From Chlamydiota bacterium (GTDB lineage: Bacteria; Chlamydiota; Chlamydiia; Chlamydiales; Rhabdochlamydiaceae), in NCBI GenBank assembly GCA_023265495.1, contig JAHFTP010000078.1, positions 1 through 5,888 on the forward strand: a DNA stretch of 5,888 bases, written 5' to 3'. This document shows, piece after piece, positions 4,850 to 5,888 of the stretch. Under the pieces are notes generated by a model. The model worked only from the letters and a program-made list of their open reading frames with translations. It ran no database searches and was not told the origin of the DNA. Within the stretch, counting starts at the first letter, position 1. Each line of letters opens with the position of its first letter. The translations under genes were made by a program, and so were the position numbers.

Positions 4850-5617
4850 ATGAATCAATTTTGTCCCTTAGCATCAGGATCGAAAGGAAACAGTATTTAC
4901 GTAGGGACAAAAGATACAAAGATTCTCATCGATGCGGGCCTCAGTGCAAAAGCGCTCCAAGCAAAGCTCTCTGAAATCAACGTAGACCTCTCTGAAATCG
5001 ATGCTATTTTACTCACGCATGAACATAGCGACCATATCAAAGGCCTTGGCGCCCTTGTTGCCAGAACAAGGATTCCTATTTTTGCTAACAGTGAAACAGC
5101 CAAGGCGATCTATTCCCAACTCGACCCCGGTGTGAAATTCAAGATTTTTTCCACGGGGGAGGCTTTTGAGTTTGGAGATATTCAAATACAACCATTCAGC
5201 ATTCAACATGATGCGGTAGACCCCGTTGCTTTCACTTTTCAGATAGGGGAGACGAAGATAGGTCTTTGTGCAGACATTGGCTTTGCCACCTCTTTAGTAG
5301 CAGGGCACCTCAAACACTGCGACTATCTATATATAGAAGCAAACCATGAGCCCTCCATGGTTCATGCCTGTTCCAGGCCTATGGTATATAAGCAGAGGGT
5401 TCTCAGCAAACAGGGACATCTATCCAATGAGGAGGCGGGCGCGCTGATTCAGAGCATCTATCATGAAGGTCTCAAGCATATCTACTTAGCCCATCTCTCT
5501 TCAGAATGTAACAATCCTGCGCTTGCATTAGAGAAAATACAAAATGCACTCAAAGGAAAAGAGATGAGCATTTCTATTGCTTTTCAAGACAAGGTCAGCC
5601 GGCTGCTCTCATTTTGA
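4850..5617 (+). CDS. yycJ: YycJ/WalJ-type metallo-beta-lactamase-fold hydrolase
   Basis: This 255-residue cytosolic protein is a complete metallo-beta-lactamase-fold hydrolase of the YycJ/WalJ group, whose members are probably DNA exonucleases or phosphodiesterases. The N-terminus reads FCPLASGSKGNSIYV (4-18) and ILIDAGLS (25-32), the first strands of the family. The metal-binding signature HEHSDH is at 57-62. Further likely ligands are His120 (IQHDAVDP), Asp142 (LCADIG), His166 (EANHEP), His190 (KQGHLSNEEA) and His215 (YLAHLSSECN). The length is normal for the family. Family alignment by eye supports the ATG at 4850; GGTGG (4841-4845) four bases upstream is a modest ribosome site. In Firmicutes the gene sits with walRK, but no two-component genes are seen here, as expected for a stand-alone copy. 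The region upstream is filled by the toxin-antitoxin remnant, and a TTGACA at 4771-4776 lacks a convincing -10. Its end overlaps the MazG-like gene by 9 bases. Confidence 0.88.
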   Translation: MNQFCPLASGSKGNSIYVGTKDTKILIDAGLSAKALQAKLSEINVDLSEIDAILLTHEHSDHIKGLGALVARTRIPIFANSETAKAIYSQLDPGVKFKIFSTGEAFEFGDIQIQPFSIQHDAVDPVAFTFQIGETKIGLCADIGFATSLVAGHLKHCDYLYIEANHEPSMVHACSRPMVYKQRVLSKQGHLSNEEAGALIQSIYHEGLKHIYLAHLSSECNNPALALEKIQNALKGKEMSISIAFQDKVSRLLSF

Positions 5618-5887
5618 CTGCTGTTTATTCCACTTTTGTATTTTTTGTGCCATGAGAGATTGGAACTCTTCTATAGTTCCTTTTTGCTGTAGATAAATAT
5701 CTATGCCCACGAGGAGGATGTCGATCACTTCCTCACGTATTTTTTTGGCCGAGGAGGTTTTGTGCCGAGAGCCTGGGGCTTGCGAGACGATTAGGATGGC
5801 TTCTGCAAGTTCTCCTACCTCTTCTTGCAGCTTCACCATTTTTTCTAAAAGAGTTTTTTTCTCTTTATGGGAGAGGCGCTCCACCAT
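5609..5887 (-). CDS. MazG-like nucleotide pyrophosphohydrolase, start possibly outside window
   Basis: The 92 visible residues form a compact all-alpha NTP pyrophosphohydrolase of the MazG type, which hydrolyses nucleoside triphosphates to monophosphates and pyrophosphate and so cleans the nucleotide pool. The metal-binding pattern EExxE...ExxD is complete: Glu22, Glu23 and Glu26 (EEVGE), then Glu53 and Asp56 (EEVID). The first helix carries KLQEEVGELAEA (19-30), and the last helix ends in the basic QKIQKWNKQQSK. A Met codon lies at 5887-5885, one base from the window edge, so the true start may lie further upstream; many relatives have a few more N-terminal residues. The substrate cannot be told from the sequence. 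The gene converges on yycJ with a 9-base overlap and no separate terminator. Confidence 0.8.
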   Translation of the reverse strand: MVERLSHKEKKTLLEKMVKLQEEVGELAEAILIVSQAPGSRHKTSSAKKIREEVIDILLVGIDIYLQQKGTIEEFQSLMAQKIQKWNKQQSK

Positions 5888-5888
5888 T

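Noticed and set aside
4714..4974. An 86-codon plus-strand open frame overlapping the start of yycJ
   Set aside because: It runs through the yycJ start in another frame, has no recognisable domain and no ribosome site, and covers the minus-strand YafQ-associated frame; it is a chance frame.
4897..5209. Minus-strand frames of 68 and 66 codons within yycJ
   Set aside because: They are antisense to the metal-binding signature of yycJ and have no independent support.
1..5888. CRISPR array, tRNA, rRNA, transposase or insertion-sequence ends
   Set aside because: No regularly spaced repeats, cloverleaf, rRNA-like sequence, transposase motif or paired terminal repeats were found on either strand by reading.

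Overview
The window looks like a piece of a chlamydia-like chromosome (phylum Chlamydiota, probably an environmental, amoeba-associated lineage rather than a pathogenic Chlamydia). The case rests on a single-polypeptide branched-chain-type E1 alpha/beta fusion, a free-standing YycJ/WalJ-type metallo-hydrolase, moderate GC in the housekeeping genes (28 of 60 G/C in bases 721-780) and ordinary Shine-Dalgarno and sigma-70-like signals. The E1 fusion also occurs elsewhere (for example in Bacteroidota), so this placement is an inference.

Layout. Bases 1-270 are the 3' end of a gene with a very charged Lys/Glu/Pro tail. Five bases later comes the E1 alpha/beta 2-oxoacid dehydrogenase (276-2342), probably in the same operon. 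A small all-helical protein (2687-2328, minus strand) converges on it with a 15-base overlap. Bases 2688-3023 are a very AT-rich divergent intergenic region (22 G/C in the 120 bases 2701-2820) with two operator-like dyads and a plausible promoter facing each way. The plus-facing promoter and a perfect AGGAGG lead into a two-gene module: a DUF6036/AbiEii-like nucleotidyltransferase (3024-3599) and a winged-helix partner (3586-4515) that overlap by 14 bases. Converging on its 3' end are two short minus-strand reading frames joined by an ATGA overlap (4777-4685 and 4688-4512). They read as the remains of a YafQ-type (RelE superfamily) toxin and its upstream partner. Then come the YycJ/WalJ hydrolase (4850-5617) and, converging on it, a MazG-like nucleotide pyrophosphohydrolase (5887-5609).

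Interpretation. Core metabolic and housekeeping genes flank an AT-richer accessory segment of about 2.5 kb (roughly 2343-4849). It holds one intact toxin-antitoxin-like module, one decayed toxin-antitoxin locus and one orphan helical protein. The nucleotidyltransferase plus winged-helix pair is the best candidate for a poorly described system. It resembles type IV AbiE/MenAT toxin-antitoxin systems in its enzyme, but has the reverse gene order and a larger, different partner. No rRNA, tRNA, CRISPR array, transposase or convincing intrinsic terminator was seen.
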